Shown here: piece after piece, positions 43,933 to 52,335 of the stretch
How the letters are laid out: every line of letters begins with the position of its first letter
How positions within the stretch are numbered: the first letter of the stretch is position 1
Assembly: GCA_013298845.1 (NCBI GenBank)
Contig: JAAFJN010000004.1
Location: 216,747-280,746, forward strand
Source: Chitinophagales bacterium
GTDB lineage: Bacteria > Bacteroidota > Bacteroidia > Chitinophagales > Saprospiraceae
Direction: 5' to 3'
DNA: 64,000 nucleotides
The notes under the pieces: model-generated
Told to the model about the DNA's origin: nothing
Databases searched by the model: none
Seen by the model: the letters and a program-made list of their open reading frames with translations, nothing else
Position numbers and translations under genes: made by a program

Positions 43933-43977
43933 GCAAAAAAAAGACAGGATTCTTGCCAAAAAGGGCGAGAATCCTGT
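43933..43977 (-). terminator. intrinsic terminator of the tRNA-like transcription unit
   Basis: A 14-bp stem, ACAGGATTCTTGCC (43944-43957) with GGCGAGAATCCTGT (43964-43977, one G-U pair), is followed on the minus strand by a run of T (43933-43940). It lies downstream of the three tRNA-like genes on the same strand and before the coiled-coil gene start at 43879, so it is the natural 3' end of the RNA unit. Confidence 0.8.
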
Positions 43978-44059
43978 ACTCCAACACGAAAATAGGTAGA
44001 CAAATCATACATTGATCATTACTGATTCAAGAAAAGTACGATACTAAATGTATTCTGCT

Positions 44060-44151
44060 ATACTTCGACACCGCAGGTTTTGTGCGTAAAAATGCAGGAT
44101 AATCCCACAACGTGGTACACAAAACCATGCAACGCTCAGTATAAAAAATGG
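44060..44151. repeat. dispersed 92-bp repeat, copy R2
   Basis: This segment aligns over its full 92 bp with 341-432. Its internal inverted repeat is perfect here: GGTTTTGTG and CACAAAACC. It lies between the third tRNA-like gene and the terminator, so it would be part of the primary transcript on the minus strand. Confidence 0.65.
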
Positions 44152-44164
44152 AAGAATGACGATG

Positions 44165-44314
44165 CTGTAAGGGAAGGATTCGAACCTTCACGAGGCGGTT
44201 AGCAAAAGCACAGATGCGCGCGCGAGTGGTCAACCCTCTATGGTATGCTTTGTTTATCCCGAACTCCTCACCCCCGAGACAGGAGGGCTTGGCTGCCAAT
44301 TTCAACACCTCACA
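44165..44314 (-). tRNA. tRNA-like gene A (third in the array, 81-nt variable arm)
   Basis: The minus strand folds as a full cloverleaf. The acceptor is TGTGAGG/CCTTACA with discriminator G; U8 is present; the D arm is TTG/CAA with a loop reading AAATTGGCAGC (G18-G19); the anticodon stem is CCCTC/GGGGG with loop CTGTCTC; the T arm is GAAGG/CCTTC with loop TTCGAAT. The anticodon triplet by position is GUC. The variable arm has a base stem GAGG/CCTC but is 81 nt long and contains a large hairpin (AAGCA/TGCTT) not shared with copies B and C. CCA is not encoded. Typical type II tRNAs have variable arms of 10-20 nt, so decoding activity is uncertain. Confidence 0.7.
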
Positions 44315-44350
44315 ATGTTGTGTTTTTTAAAGAACTGATACTAATTCTTG

Positions 44351-44464
44351 CTGTAAGAGAAGGATTCGAACCTTCACGAGGCGGTTAGGAATATTGCTAT
44401 TCTTTTTCCCGAACTCCTCACCCCCGAGACAGGAGGGCTTGGCTGCCAATTTCAACATCTCACA
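44351..44464 (-). tRNA. tRNA-like gene B (second in the array, 45-nt variable arm)
   Basis: The core is the same as in copies A and C except for position 7 of the acceptor stem. There a G-C pair is replaced by A-U on both strands of the stem (TGTGAGA/TCTTACA). This is a compensatory double change and is direct evidence that the stem is selected. The variable arm is 45 nt: base stem GAGG/CCTC, then CGG/CCG, then a hairpin GAATA-GCAA-TATTC with a GNRA-type loop. The anticodon loop CTGTCTC and the T loop TTCGAAT are unchanged. It is separated from C and A by 36 and 37 nt, with a shared spacer core AGTTCTTTAAAAAA. Confidence 0.75.
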
Positions 44465-44499
44465 TTGTTGTATTTTTTAAAGAACTGATTCTTTTTTCG

Positions 44500-44613
44500 C
44501 TGTAAGGGAAGGATTCGAACCTTCACGAGGCGGTTAGGAATATTGCTATCCTTTTTCCCGAACTCCCCACCCCCGAGACAGGAGGGCTTGGCTGCCAATT
44601 TCAACACCTCACA
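44500..44613 (-). tRNA. tRNA-like gene C (first in the array, promoter-proximal, 45-nt variable arm)
   Basis: The cloverleaf is as in copy A (acceptor TGTGAGG/CCTTACA), with two structure-neutral differences from B: the variable-arm base stem is GGGG/CCTC (G-U replaces A-U), and the inner hairpin reads GGATA-GCAA-TATTC (G-U replaces A-U). The D loop has A14 and G18-G19 as in leucine tRNAs, but position 21 is C and position 37 is U, both unusual. Predicted anticodon GUC with discriminator G would suit Asp, yet ordinary tRNA-Asp has no long variable arm. The leader from the promoter is about 40 nt. Confidence 0.75.
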
Positions 44614-44659
44614 TTATTGTGTTTGTTTTGATTGTTTGCATTTGTTTCGTTTGATGTTG

Positions 44660-44692
44660 CAAAGATGGGTACATTGGGTTTTATCTTGCAAA
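44660..44692 (-). promoter_or_regulatory. strong stable-RNA-type promoter of the tRNA-like array
   Basis: On the minus strand TTTG (44689-44692) and CATCTTTG (44660-44667) are separated by 21 bp, matching the Bacteroidota TTTG/TAnnTTTG promoter. An A/T-rich block precedes it, as in rRNA and tRNA promoters. It lies about 47 bp before the first tRNA-like gene. The remaining sequence up to 45041 is AT-rich and shows no other feature apart from the inverted repeat at 44723. Confidence 0.65.
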
Positions 44693-44722
44693 TTTTTCAA
44701 CAAAAATTTTAAAAATATGCAT

Positions 44723-44756
44723 TTTCGTTAAAAAAATAAAAAAATAATTAACGAAA
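44723..44756. promoter_or_regulatory. perfect 9-bp inverted repeat upstream of the array promoter
   Basis: TTTCGTTAA (44723-44731) and TTAACGAAA (44748-44756) are perfect complements separated by 16 bp. They lie 30 bp upstream of the -33 element of the tRNA-like array on the minus strand. It could be an operator or an upstream activating site; no protein is identified. Confidence 0.4.
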
Positions 44757-45041
44757 TGACAATTAAGAAAAGTCAAACGGACTGAATTTTAAAAAAACTA
44801 AAATAAAGCGAATAATGATGAAATATTCGCAAAAAAATACCAAAATTATTGCCAAAGTAAAAACCAAATCGCCTATTTTGGGGCAAAAATTAAAACAAAG
44901 CCTTTATCTGCGTTTTAGTACCAAAAAAGGAGGCCGTTTTTGATTTTTTTGGATCAATGTGGTATCCAATGCGTTTTATTAATGCTCCCGACTAAAATCG
45001 CACCGATTGGCACCTAAGTTTCGATTATTTTTGCCCCAACA

Positions 45042-46139
45042 ATGCAATATATATTCAACATCCTCCGCTTATTTGTATGGGTATTTCGGCTGCCCAAAAT
45101 TCGGTCCGGCACTCAAAGTCATTACCGGCAACTGGTGAGTATTGTGCAGCGTATCCGAATGGCGTTCGGATTAATCGTTTTTTCCATTGCCGTAGGAACG
45201 GTAGGCTACCGCCTAATCGAAGGAGCGGCTTGGTTCGATGCGTATTACATGAGTATTGTCACACTTTCCACCATTGGATATTCAGAAATTGTACCATTGG
45301 GCAACGTTGGACGTATTTTCAACTCTTTGCTCATTATTTTTAACCTGGGGGCGTTTGCTTACGCGATTTCTTCAATTACCAGTATTTTTGCCGACGGCGG
45401 CTTTAGCATCCACTTTATGGAATACAATATGAGTGTTAAAATTAGTCAATTGCGCGGCCACACCATTGTTTGTGGTTTTGGCCGCCACGCTACCCTGACT
45501 TGTGAAGAATTGGCCAAACAACACATGGAGTTTGTACTGATCGAAATTGATCCCGAAAAAATAGAATACATCCGACGATTTACCCAGTATAATTTTATTG
45601 AAGGGGACGCTACCCACGATGATATTCTCAAAGAAGCCGGTATCGAATATGCAGGTGCCCTGGTTGTTACGCTCCCCGCCGATGCCAACAACCTGTTTAT
45701 TGTGATGTCGGCGCGGCAACTTAATCCGGGTTTGCGCATTATTAGTCGGGCCAACAGCACCGAAGACGAAGTGAAAATTAAACGCGCCGGAGCAAACCAC
45801 GTGGTATTTCCCGAAAGAATTGGCGGATTTTACATGGCTACTCTGGTCAACAAACCCGATTTAGTGGAGTTTTTCACCCTTATTTCCAACATGGGACCGG
45901 GCCAAATTGTATTTGAAGAAGTGCCCGTAAGCCACCTGAAAAAACAATTCCAAAATAAAACCATTGGCGAAAGCCGCCTGGATATTGAGTGTCGGGTTCC
46001 GATTATCGCCGTTCGGCACGAAAATGGGCGTTACCAACTTAATCCACCGCCCGAAACCACCCTTAATTTACACATGGACATCGTCGTTTTTGGTGATCCC
46101 GACCAGATGCTCCGCTTCAAAGAAGTCGCCATTGGGTAA
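45042..46139 (+). CDS. two-helix potassium channel with RCK (TrkA-N/TrkA-C) domains
   Basis: The 365-residue protein has a first membrane helix (FGLIVFSIAVGTVGYRLI, about 42-60), a pore loop with filter TLSTIGYSEIVPL and a second helix (IFNSLLIIFNLGAFAYAI). The RCK-N domain reads HTIVCGFGRHATLTCEELA, has the Rossmann GxGxxG-like start and the acidic nucleotide-binding residue in LIEIDPEK. An RCK-C domain lies at about 280-365. The family gates K+ flux by nucleotide or Ca2+ binding at the RCK ring. The filter has Ser-Glu in place of the usual Gly-Asp. It starts about 285 bp from the tRNA-like promoter, divergent. Confidence 0.88.
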   Translation: MQYIFNILRLFVWVFRLPKIRSGTQSHYRQLVSIVQRIRMAFGLIVFSIAVGTVGYRLIEGAAWFDAYYMSIVTLSTIGYSEIVPLGNVGRIFNSLLIIFNLGAFAYAISSITSIFADGGFSIHFMEYNMSVKISQLRGHTIVCGFGRHATLTCEELAKQHMEFVLIEIDPEKIEYIRRFTQYNFIEGDATHDDILKEAGIEYAGALVVTLPADANNLFIVMSARQLNPGLRIISRANSTEDEVKIKRAGANHVVFPERIGGFYMATLVNKPDLVEFFTLISNMGPGQIVFEEVPVSHLKKQFQNKTIGESRLDIECRVPIIAVRHENGRYQLNPPPETTLNLHMDIVVFGDPDQMLRFKEVAIG

Positions 46140-46168
46140 CTCTTTTTTCACTAAACATTCATTAATAC

Positions 46169-47281
46169 ATGCGCTTATTACCCTTGTTTGCTATCTTATT
46201 TGCTTATTGCAGCAGCCCCACTCCCCCAACCGCCCAAGACCATAGTTTATTGGTGTTTGTGGGTACTTACACCCAAAAACTAGGCCACGTCAACGGAAAA
46301 GCCACGGGTATATACACCGCAAAACTGGATACGGTAACCGGCCATTTTTCGGTAATTGACTCCGTAACTGATATTTCAAATCCTTCGTTTGTTACCCTTT
46401 CACCCGATAAAAAACTGCTTTTCGCCGTGGGTGAAAACGGCGGAAAACCAGATCAGCCGTACGGACAGGTAGCGGCTTACCGTGTGGGCAACGGCGGCAA
46501 ACTGACTAAAATTAACGAAGTACCCAGTTATGGGGTTGCGCCTTGCCACGTGAGCACCGACCGCGCCGGTAAATACGTTTTTGTGGCCAATTACGGAACC
46601 GGAAATGTGGTGAGTTACGCCATTCAGCCCAACGGTGGCTTGAGCGATTCTTTGTCTATGCACCGCCACCCCGGCAAAGAACCGTGGGCGCACCAAACTT
46701 ACCCGTCGCCCGACAATACCCTACTGTATGCCGTGGACAAAGGTGCCGACGGAGTGTTTACCTACGCCATTGAGCCGGACGGTAAACTGACGCCGATAAC
46801 CAAAATCCCCACCCAAAAAGGAGCCGGACCACGTCATTTGGATTTTAACCCAAAAAACCCACGGGAATTTGCCGTCATTGGAGAAAACAACAGTACCATC
46901 ACCCTCTATCGCCTCGATGAACAGGGCAAGGCAATGGCGCTCGACTCGGTATCTACCCTGCCCGGCGATTTCAAGGGGCAAAACACCTGCGCTGATATTC
47001 ATTACCATCCCAACGGAAACTTTATTTACGGCTCTAATCGGGGGCATAACAGCATCGTGGTGCTGCAAAATAACCTTGATGGTCGGTTATTACAAAAAGG
47101 TCACGTGCCTTCGGGTGGTGAAATCCCCCGCAATTTTATGATTACCCCCGACGGGAAATGGATGCTCACGGCCAATCAAAATTCCAGTACGGTGCAGGTG
47201 TACACCATTGATGCAGCGACCGGAATGCCCGTGGCGAAAGGAAAACCGGTGTACGTGCCGACGCCGGTTTGTTTGAAATAA
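46169..47281 (+). CDS. exported lactonase-family seven-bladed beta-propeller
   Basis: The 370-residue protein is a 6-phosphogluconolactonase-type (Pgl/PF10282) beta-propeller: LLVFVGTYTQKLGHV, PSFVTLSPDKKLLFAV, PCHVSTDRAGKYVFVANYG, PRHLDFNPKNPREFAVI and NFMITPDGKWMLTANQNS. An N-terminal hydrophobic stretch (LLPLFAILFAYCSSP) indicates export, which argues against cytosolic pentose-phosphate function. Carboxy-mucolactonizing or extracytoplasmic lactonase roles are known for the family. It starts 29 bp after the K+ channel gene and may be co-transcribed. Confidence 0.85.
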   Translation: MRLLPLFAILFAYCSSPTPPTAQDHSLLVFVGTYTQKLGHVNGKATGIYTAKLDTVTGHFSVIDSVTDISNPSFVTLSPDKKLLFAVGENGGKPDQPYGQVAAYRVGNGGKLTKINEVPSYGVAPCHVSTDRAGKYVFVANYGTGNVVSYAIQPNGGLSDSLSMHRHPGKEPWAHQTYPSPDNTLLYAVDKGADGVFTYAIEPDGKLTPITKIPTQKGAGPRHLDFNPKNPREFAVIGENNSTITLYRLDEQGKAMALDSVSTLPGDFKGQNTCADIHYHPNGNFIYGSNRGHNSIVVLQNNLDGRLLQKGHVPSGGEIPRNFMITPDGKWMLTANQNSSTVQVYTIDAATGMPVAKGKPVYVPTPVCLK

Positions 47282-47312
47282 AGACCACTTGCAAACCCAC
47301 GAGGGAGGAATT

Positions 47313-47849
47313 TTATAAGTCTTTCAAAAAGCCCAACACGAGGTCTTTTTCTGACACAATTACCTGGTTCAGGTCAAATTCCCAGTCAATTTTAAGTTCA
47401 GGATCATCAAATCGGATGCCTCCCTCGTGGGCTTTTGAATAAAAATTATCGCATTTATAAGCAAATTCGGCGGTTTCGCTCAATACAACGTAACCGTGGG
47501 CAAAACCCCGTGGAACGTACATTTGACGTTTGTTTTCGCTACTCAGGCGAATACCATACCATTGCCCATAAGTGGCCGATCCAGCACGGATATCCACCAC
47601 AACATCCAGCACTTCGCCTTCGATAACGCGCACCAGTTTGGCCTGGGCCATTTCACCCGTTTGGAAATGTAACCCGCGCAGCACCCCAATGGTCGAACGC
47701 GCCTGGTTATCTTGCACAAAAGGCCGGGTTACACCCACCTCTTCCCAAACGCGGCTATTAAAACTTTCAAAAAAGTAGCCCCGATCATCGAAAAATACTT
47801 TGGGTTCAAAAACAAGTAACCCTTCAATGGGCGTCTGAATAAATGACAT
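47313..47849 (-). CDS. rfbC: dTDP-4-dehydrorhamnose 3,5-epimerase
   Basis: The 178-residue protein is a RmlC cupin. Catalytic His is in RGLHFQ (His61) and catalytic Tyr is in CDNFY; other family motifs are FFDDRGYFFESF, VPRGFAHGYVVLS and DPELKIDWEF. It makes dTDP-4-keto-L-rhamnose for surface polysaccharide. No other rhamnose genes (rfbA, B, D) are adjacent, so it is an orphan here. A 13-bp inverted repeat spans its 3' end (47296-47308 with 47419-47431, the second arm within the coding region). Confidence 0.94.
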   Translation of the reverse strand: MSFIQTPIEGLLVFEPKVFFDDRGYFFESFNSRVWEEVGVTRPFVQDNQARSTIGVLRGLHFQTGEMAQAKLVRVIEGEVLDVVVDIRAGSATYGQWYGIRLSSENKRQMYVPRGFAHGYVVLSETAEFAYKCDNFYSKAHEGGIRFDDPELKIDWEFDLNQVIVSEKDLVLGFLKDL

Positions 47850-48014
47850 AAATCGCTTCGTTTGTAATATTGGGGCAAAGGTAGTACGCCGGTGGGAGCC
47901 ATTTGTCCTTGGGCTTAAAAAAACCTCGGTGGGCGTTTTGCTTAAAAAAGCAATACCACGCTAAAATCCACGTTTGATGTTACCGAATTTAGAAATCGGG
48001 GTCCTAAACGCACT

Positions 48015-48608
48015 ATGTTAAAATATCTAACTGGCATTATTTGCTTCATTAATGCATCTTCATTTGTCCAAAACGGTATCGTTTATTGCAGTTTCACCAA
48101 TGCCTCCTTCGAGTCCGACATTCGTAAAGAATCCATATTTCCCAACGGCTGGACGTCACAATCCCCCAACAACACCCCCGATATTCTGCCCGGTGCCTGG
48201 GGATTGGACATTCCGGCCCACCACGGCAAAACCTGCTTGGGGCTGGTTAGTCGCGAAGACGGCAGCAGCGAAAACATCGGACAGGAATTACCCAAAACCC
48301 TAAAAAGTGGCGAATGCTATTCCTTTAGTGTGTATCTTTCCCACGCCGATTATTACGTAAAGTACGACCGTCCCTGTCGCCTGAAAGTATGGGGAGGAGC
48401 GCAGGCCGGTGACAAACAAATATTACTGGCCACTTCACCCCTCATCAACCACAAGGAATGGAAGCAATACAATTTTAAGTTTACCCCCACCCAAAATTGC
48501 GCCGCCATCACCTTCGAGGCAACTTATGCCCCCGGAGTCAGCATCAAGTACAAAGGCAATATCCTCCTCGACAAATGCTCCGACATCTTCAAATGCGAAA
48601 AAGCGTGA
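48015..48608 (+). CDS. exported carbohydrate-binding-like (jelly-roll) protein
   Basis: The 197-residue protein has a short hydrophobic N-terminus (LTGIICFINASSFVQ). It is otherwise a single beta-sandwich of the kind appended to T9SS proteins: NASFESDIRKESIFPNGWTS, GSSENIGQELPKTLKSGECY, KQYNFKFTPTQNCAAITFEA. The conserved E-x-I-x-Q and C-Y-S-F-S pattern is typical of jelly-roll domains that bind carbohydrate, but no binding site is proven. No sorting domain follows. It lies alone between minus-strand rfbC and the repeats after 48609. Confidence 0.65.
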   Translation: MLKYLTGIICFINASSFVQNGIVYCSFTNASFESDIRKESIFPNGWTSQSPNNTPDILPGAWGLDIPAHHGKTCLGLVSREDGSSENIGQELPKTLKSGECYSFSVYLSHADYYVKYDRPCRLKVWGGAQAGDKQILLATSPLINHKEWKQYNFKFTPTQNCAAITFEATYAPGVSIKYKGNILLDKCSDIFKCEKA

Positions 48609-48617
48609 GTTTGGAGA

Positions 48618-48673
48618 GAATAGTGAAGAGTGAAGAGTGAATAGTGAATAGTGAATAGTGAAGAGTGAAGAGA
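48618..48673. repeat. heptanucleotide tandem repeat, eight units
   Basis: Eight 7-bp units reading GAATAGT or GAAGAGT (the last GAAGAGA) run without interruption directly after the preceding gene. Such simple repeats vary in copy number. No promoter or start codon is placed on them, so a phase-variation role is not evident. Confidence 0.75.
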
Positions 48674-48729
48674 TGATTGTAAACTGGGTGCTTGGAACAT
48701 CCTAAGCCCTGAAAGGGCGTAATCATCAA

Positions 48730-48790
48730 CCGAGGGCAGCGCCCTCGGCACATACCTCAAATGTGAAGCACAGCGCCCTCGGCACATACC
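48730..48790. repeat. palindrome plus 34-bp tandem repeat
   Basis: CCGAGGGC (48730-48737) and GCCCTCGG (48741-48748) form a palindrome with a 3-nt gap. AGCGCCCTCGGCACATACC begins at 48738 and again at 48772, a 34-bp period. This resembles the intergenic palindromic elements of environmental bacteria. The gap 48609-49210 holds this, the heptamer repeat and a promoter. Confidence 0.65.
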
Positions 48791-48977
48791 GCAGACGTGA
48801 AGTACGCCACAGACGCGGAGCACGACACCAGAATGCAACACACGCGCCCAAAGCACCAAAACGAAGAAAAAAATGCGTAATCAGGCCCAAAAAACGGAAC
48901 TAAACGGCCTTATACAGCGTTTTTTTGACGTTGTTACACCTTGCTTCTACTATTAACACCTCATTATTAGAAAAAAC

Positions 48978-49008
48978 TTGCATTGCGCGTTAAAATGTTG
49001 TACTTTTG
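48978..49008 (+). promoter_or_regulatory. Bacteroidota-type promoter of typA
   Basis: TTG (48978-48980) and TACTTTTG (49001-49008) are separated by 20 bp, matching the TTTG/TAnnTTTG consensus closely. The start codon is about 200 bp downstream, leaving a long leader. Confidence 0.7.
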
Positions 49009-49210
49009 CGCCCGTTTTCAGCGAAGGCCTCTTTTGAATAAAAATTTTGCCGAATTAAGTTTTGGTTAAAATAAATTTTACGAAGCCCCGCGACAAACCT
49101 AATTGGCGAAATTTTTGTTAGAATTACCCCATATTTCCAGCACGAATTCCCGCTACAAAATTGATCAGCATAAAAGAATGTCTGCCCTACGCAGCATTCA
49201 CAATTATAAT

Positions 49211-51025
49211 ATGAATACAAATATTCGAAACATTGCCATCATTGCGCACGTTGACCACGGTAAAACAACCCTGGTAGACAAGATGATTCTCGCCGCAAAA
49301 GTGTTTAAAGAGCACGAATTAACCGGTGACCTCATGTTGGACAACAACGACCTCGAGCGGGAGCGCGGCATCACTATCCTTGCCAAAAACGTATCTATCC
49401 AATACAAAGGCCACAAAGTTAACATTATTGATACACCAGGCCACGCCGACTTTGGCGGCGAGGTTGAACGTGTACTGAACATGGCCGACGGCGTACTGCT
49501 GCTCGTGGATGCTTTTGAAGGCCCCATGCCTCAAACGCGTTTTGTACTGCAAAAAGCCCTCGAAATGGGTAAAAAAGCCGTAGTGGTGGTGAATAAAGTA
49601 GATAAGCCTAACTGTAACCCCGATTGGGCACACGAGCAGGTATTCGACCTCATGTGCTCGTTGGAAGCCACCGAAGAACAATTGGACTTCCCCGTTATTT
49701 TTGGCTCCGCTAAAAACAACTGGATGGGTCTCGACTGGAAAACACCCACCGAAGATATCACGGTGTTGCTCGATGCCATTCTCGAACACGTTCCGCCGCC
49801 ATCAGTAGCAACGGGTACGCCCCAAATGTTGATCACTTCGCTCGATTACTCCAACTTTATTGGTCGTATCGCCGTAGGTCGCCTCAGCCGTGGTGTACTC
49901 AAATCGGGCCAACAAGTGGCTTTGGTAAAAAAAGACGGTACCGTACAGCGCAACAAAATCAAAGCGTTGTATGTATTTGACGGTTTGGGCAAAAAAGAAA
50001 TTGAAGAAGTAAGCGCCGGCGACATTTGCGCGGTTGTGGGTGTAGAAGGTTTTGAAATTGGTGATACCATTGCCGACGCCGAAAATCCCGAAGCACTGCC
50101 ATCCATCGCGGTAGATGAGCCAACAATGAGCATGTTGTTTACCATCAACGACTCGCCATTTTTTGGTCAGGAAGGCAAATTTGTAACCAGCCGCCACGTT
50201 CGCGAGCGTTTGGAAAAAGAATTGGAAAAAAACCTGGCGATGCGAATGCAAGATACCAACTCTGCCGATTCCTTTATGGTATTTGGTCGTGGTGTATTGC
50301 ACTTGAGCGTACTCATCGAAACCATGCGTCGCGAAGGTTACGAACTCCAAATCGGTCAGCCCCGCGTAATTATCAAAGAAATTGACGGACAAAAACAAGA
50401 GCCGGTGGAAGAACTGACCATCGACGTTCCGGAGGAAAGCAGCGGTAAATGTATCGAATTGGTAACGCGTCGCAAAGGAACCATGAAAAGTATGGAACCC
50501 AAAGGTGATCGTTTTATTCTTCGTTTTGATATTCCATCGCGCGGTATCATCGGTTTGCGCTCTAACGTATTAACGGCCACGCAGGGCGAAGCCATTATGA
50601 CGCACCGTTTCACGGGTTACGAACCCTGGAAAGGTGACATCGCTGGTCGCCAAAACGGTTCATTGATCGTGATGGAAACGGGTACGGCCATTGCTTATTC
50701 TTTGGACAACCTGCAAGATCGCGGTACGTTTTTTGTGGATGCCGGTGAAGAAGTGTACGAAGGTCAGGTGATTGGTGAAAACAACCGCCCCAGCGATTTG
50801 GTGGTGAATGTAACCAAAACTAAAAAATTGACCAATATGCGTGCATCCGGTTCCGACGATAAAGCGTCTTTACCTCCACCACGCCGCTTCTCTTTGGAAG
50901 AAGCACTTGAATATATCCAGGAAGATGAATATGTAGAGGTGACACCCAAAAATATTCGCCTCCGCAAAGTGTATTTGAAAGATTTCGAACGGAAGAAAGC
51001 GCAGAAGGAAATTACAATGGCTTAA
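49211..51025 (+). CDS. typA: translational GTPase TypA/BipA
   Basis: The 604-residue protein (start [18 protein letters not shown] at 49211; upstream ATGs are not supported by conservation) has the EF-G-like G domain: [40 protein letters not shown]. Domains II, III, V and the BipA-specific C-terminal domain follow ([17 protein letters not shown], ending [17 protein letters not shown]). BipA acts in 50S subunit assembly and stress adaptation. The length matches the family. Confidence 0.95.
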   Translation: MNTNIRNIAIIAHVDHGKTTLVDKMILAAKVFKEHELTGDLMLDNNDLERERGITILAKNVSIQYKGHKVNIIDTPGHADFGGEVERVLNMADGVLLLVDAFEGPMPQTRFVLQKALEMGKKAVVVVNKVDKPNCNPDWAHEQVFDLMCSLEATEEQLDFPVIFGSAKNNWMGLDWKTPTEDITVLLDAILEHVPPPSVATGTPQMLITSLDYSNFIGRIAVGRLSRGVLKSGQQVALVKKDGTVQRNKIKALYVFDGLGKKEIEEVSAGDICAVVGVEGFEIGDTIADAENPEALPSIAVDEPTMSMLFTINDSPFFGQEGKFVTSRHVRERLEKELEKNLAMRMQDTNSADSFMVFGRGVLHLSVLIETMRREGYELQIGQPRVIIKEIDGQKQEPVEELTIDVPEESSGKCIELVTRRKGTMKSMEPKGDRFILRFDIPSRGIIGLRSNVLTATQGEAIMTHRFTGYEPWKGDIAGRQNGSLIVMETGTAIAYSLDNLQDRGTFFVDAGEEVYEGQVIGENNRPSDLVVNVTKTKKLTNMRASGSDDKASLPPPRRFSLEEALEYIQEDEYVEVTPKNIRLRKVYLKDFERKKAQKEITMA

Positions 51026-51174
51026 AATTTTGAAAAATAAAGCCTTTCAAAATGCATCATTCAGCATTAAAAATTACTTTTGCAGCCAATTTTTGATGCC
51101 ATTTTCTTCAAAAGCGAGTATAACGTTTTGAAAATCAAATAATAATACTCAAATACGCACACCTTTAACTGTAG

Positions 51175-52245
51175 ATGAGCTCACGTACAAAATTATCAAA
51201 CTTTAGTTATAATCTGCCAAAAGACTTAATCGCGCAGTATCCAACCCAGGAACGCGACCAAAGTCGGATGATGGTAGTGCATCGGGATACCGGAAAAATT
51301 GAGCATCGCCTTTTCCGCGATATTCTCAGTTATTTCGGCGACGGCGATGTAATAATGTTTAACAACACCAAGGTTTTCCCCGCCCGCCTTTATGGCCAAA
51401 AGGAAAAAACAGACGCCAAAATTGAGGTATTTCTGCTGCGCGAACTGAACAAAGAAGCCCGCCTTTGGGATGTATTGGTTGATCCGGCCCGCAAAATTCG
51501 CGTAGGGAACAAACTGTATTTCGCCGATGAAAAAGGTAACGACGTATTGGTAGCCGAAGTTGTTGATAATACCACCAGCCGGGGCCGCACCATCCGCTTT
51601 ATGTACGATGGCAGCGAAGAAGATTTCCAAAGCGATTTGGCCCTGTTAGGTAATACGCCTTTGCCCCGCTACATTGACCGTTTGCCGGAAGATATTGACC
51701 GCGAACGTTATCAAACGGTGTACGCCAAAGAAGTAGGTGCCGTCGCAGCGCCCAATGCCGGTTTGCACTTCAGCCGTGAATTGATGAAACGCCTCGAAAT
51801 TCGCGGGGTGAACTTCACCGAACTCACCTTGCACATCGGTTTAGGATCGTTTCGGACCATCGAAGTAGAAGATTTGAGCAAACACAAAATGGAAGCCGAG
51901 TATTTCCGCATCCCCGAAGAAATGTCGAATACCGTTAATAAGGGATTGGCCAACGGAAAAAAAGTGTGCGCCGTTGGTACCACGGTGATGCGCGCCATCG
52001 AAACTTCGGTTTCGGCGGAGCAATTGATGAAACCCGTAGAAGGATGGACCAATAAATTTATCTATCCGCCTTACGATTTCCAAATTGCCAACAGCATGAT
52101 CACCAATTTCCACCAACCTAAGTCAAGCGTACTGATTTTAGTATCGGCTTTTGGGGGCACCGAACTCATCATGCACGCCTACAACGAAGCAGTAAAAGAA
52201 AAATACCGCTTCCTGACGTACGGCGACGCCATGCTGATTTTGTAA
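51175..52245 (+). CDS. queA: S-adenosylmethionine:tRNA ribosyltransferase-isomerase
   Basis: The 356-residue protein is QueA, which transfers and isomerises the ribosyl of SAM onto 7-aminomethyl-7-deazaguanine in tRNA to give epoxyqueuosine. Conserved blocks are [72 protein letters not shown] and [20 protein letters not shown] -7 box TACTTTTG lies at 51075-51082. Queuosine tRNAs (Asp, Asn, His, Tyr) carry G34, the same residue predicted in the tRNA-like genes here, which is only a coincidence worth noting. Confidence 0.95.
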   Translation: MSSRTKLSNFSYNLPKDLIAQYPTQERDQSRMMVVHRDTGKIEHRLFRDILSYFGDGDVIMFNNTKVFPARLYGQKEKTDAKIEVFLLRELNKEARLWDVLVDPARKIRVGNKLYFADEKGNDVLVAEVVDNTTSRGRTIRFMYDGSEEDFQSDLALLGNTPLPRYIDRLPEDIDRERYQTVYAKEVGAVAAPNAGLHFSRELMKRLEIRGVNFTELTLHIGLGSFRTIEVEDLSKHKMEAEYFRIPEEMSNTVNKGLANGKKVCAVGTTVMRAIETSVSAEQLMKPVEGWTNKFIYPPYDFQIANSMITNFHQPKSSVLILVSAFGGTELIMHAYNEAVKEKYRFLTYGDAMLIL

Positions 52246-52335
52246 ATTTCTTTTCTTTTTTTAAACTAAAGCAATCCACTGAACGTTAATCCGCTCAGAT
52301 TGGTAATATATCACAAAACAAACTTTTTTGCGTAT

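Noticed and set aside
44027..44308. 93-codon open frame on the minus strand over tRNA-like copy A
   Set aside because: It reads across the RNA gene and the dispersed repeat, has no protein-like domains, and is explained by the RNA genes on the same strand.
44165..44613. CRISPR-like array of direct repeats with spacers
   Set aside because: The repeated parts are long (about 110 nt), folded and accompanied by a stable-RNA promoter, and the variable part lies inside each unit rather than between short repeats. No cas genes are present. The tRNA-like cloverleaf explains the pattern.
44660..45041. Possible riboswitch or leader for the K+ channel gene
   Set aside because: The region is AT-rich with one inverted repeat, and no known riboswitch core could be recognised on the plus strand.
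48524..48859. 111-codon minus-strand frame over the repeats after 48609
   Set aside because: It consists of translated heptamer and 34-bp repeats and gives a low-complexity product without homology signs.
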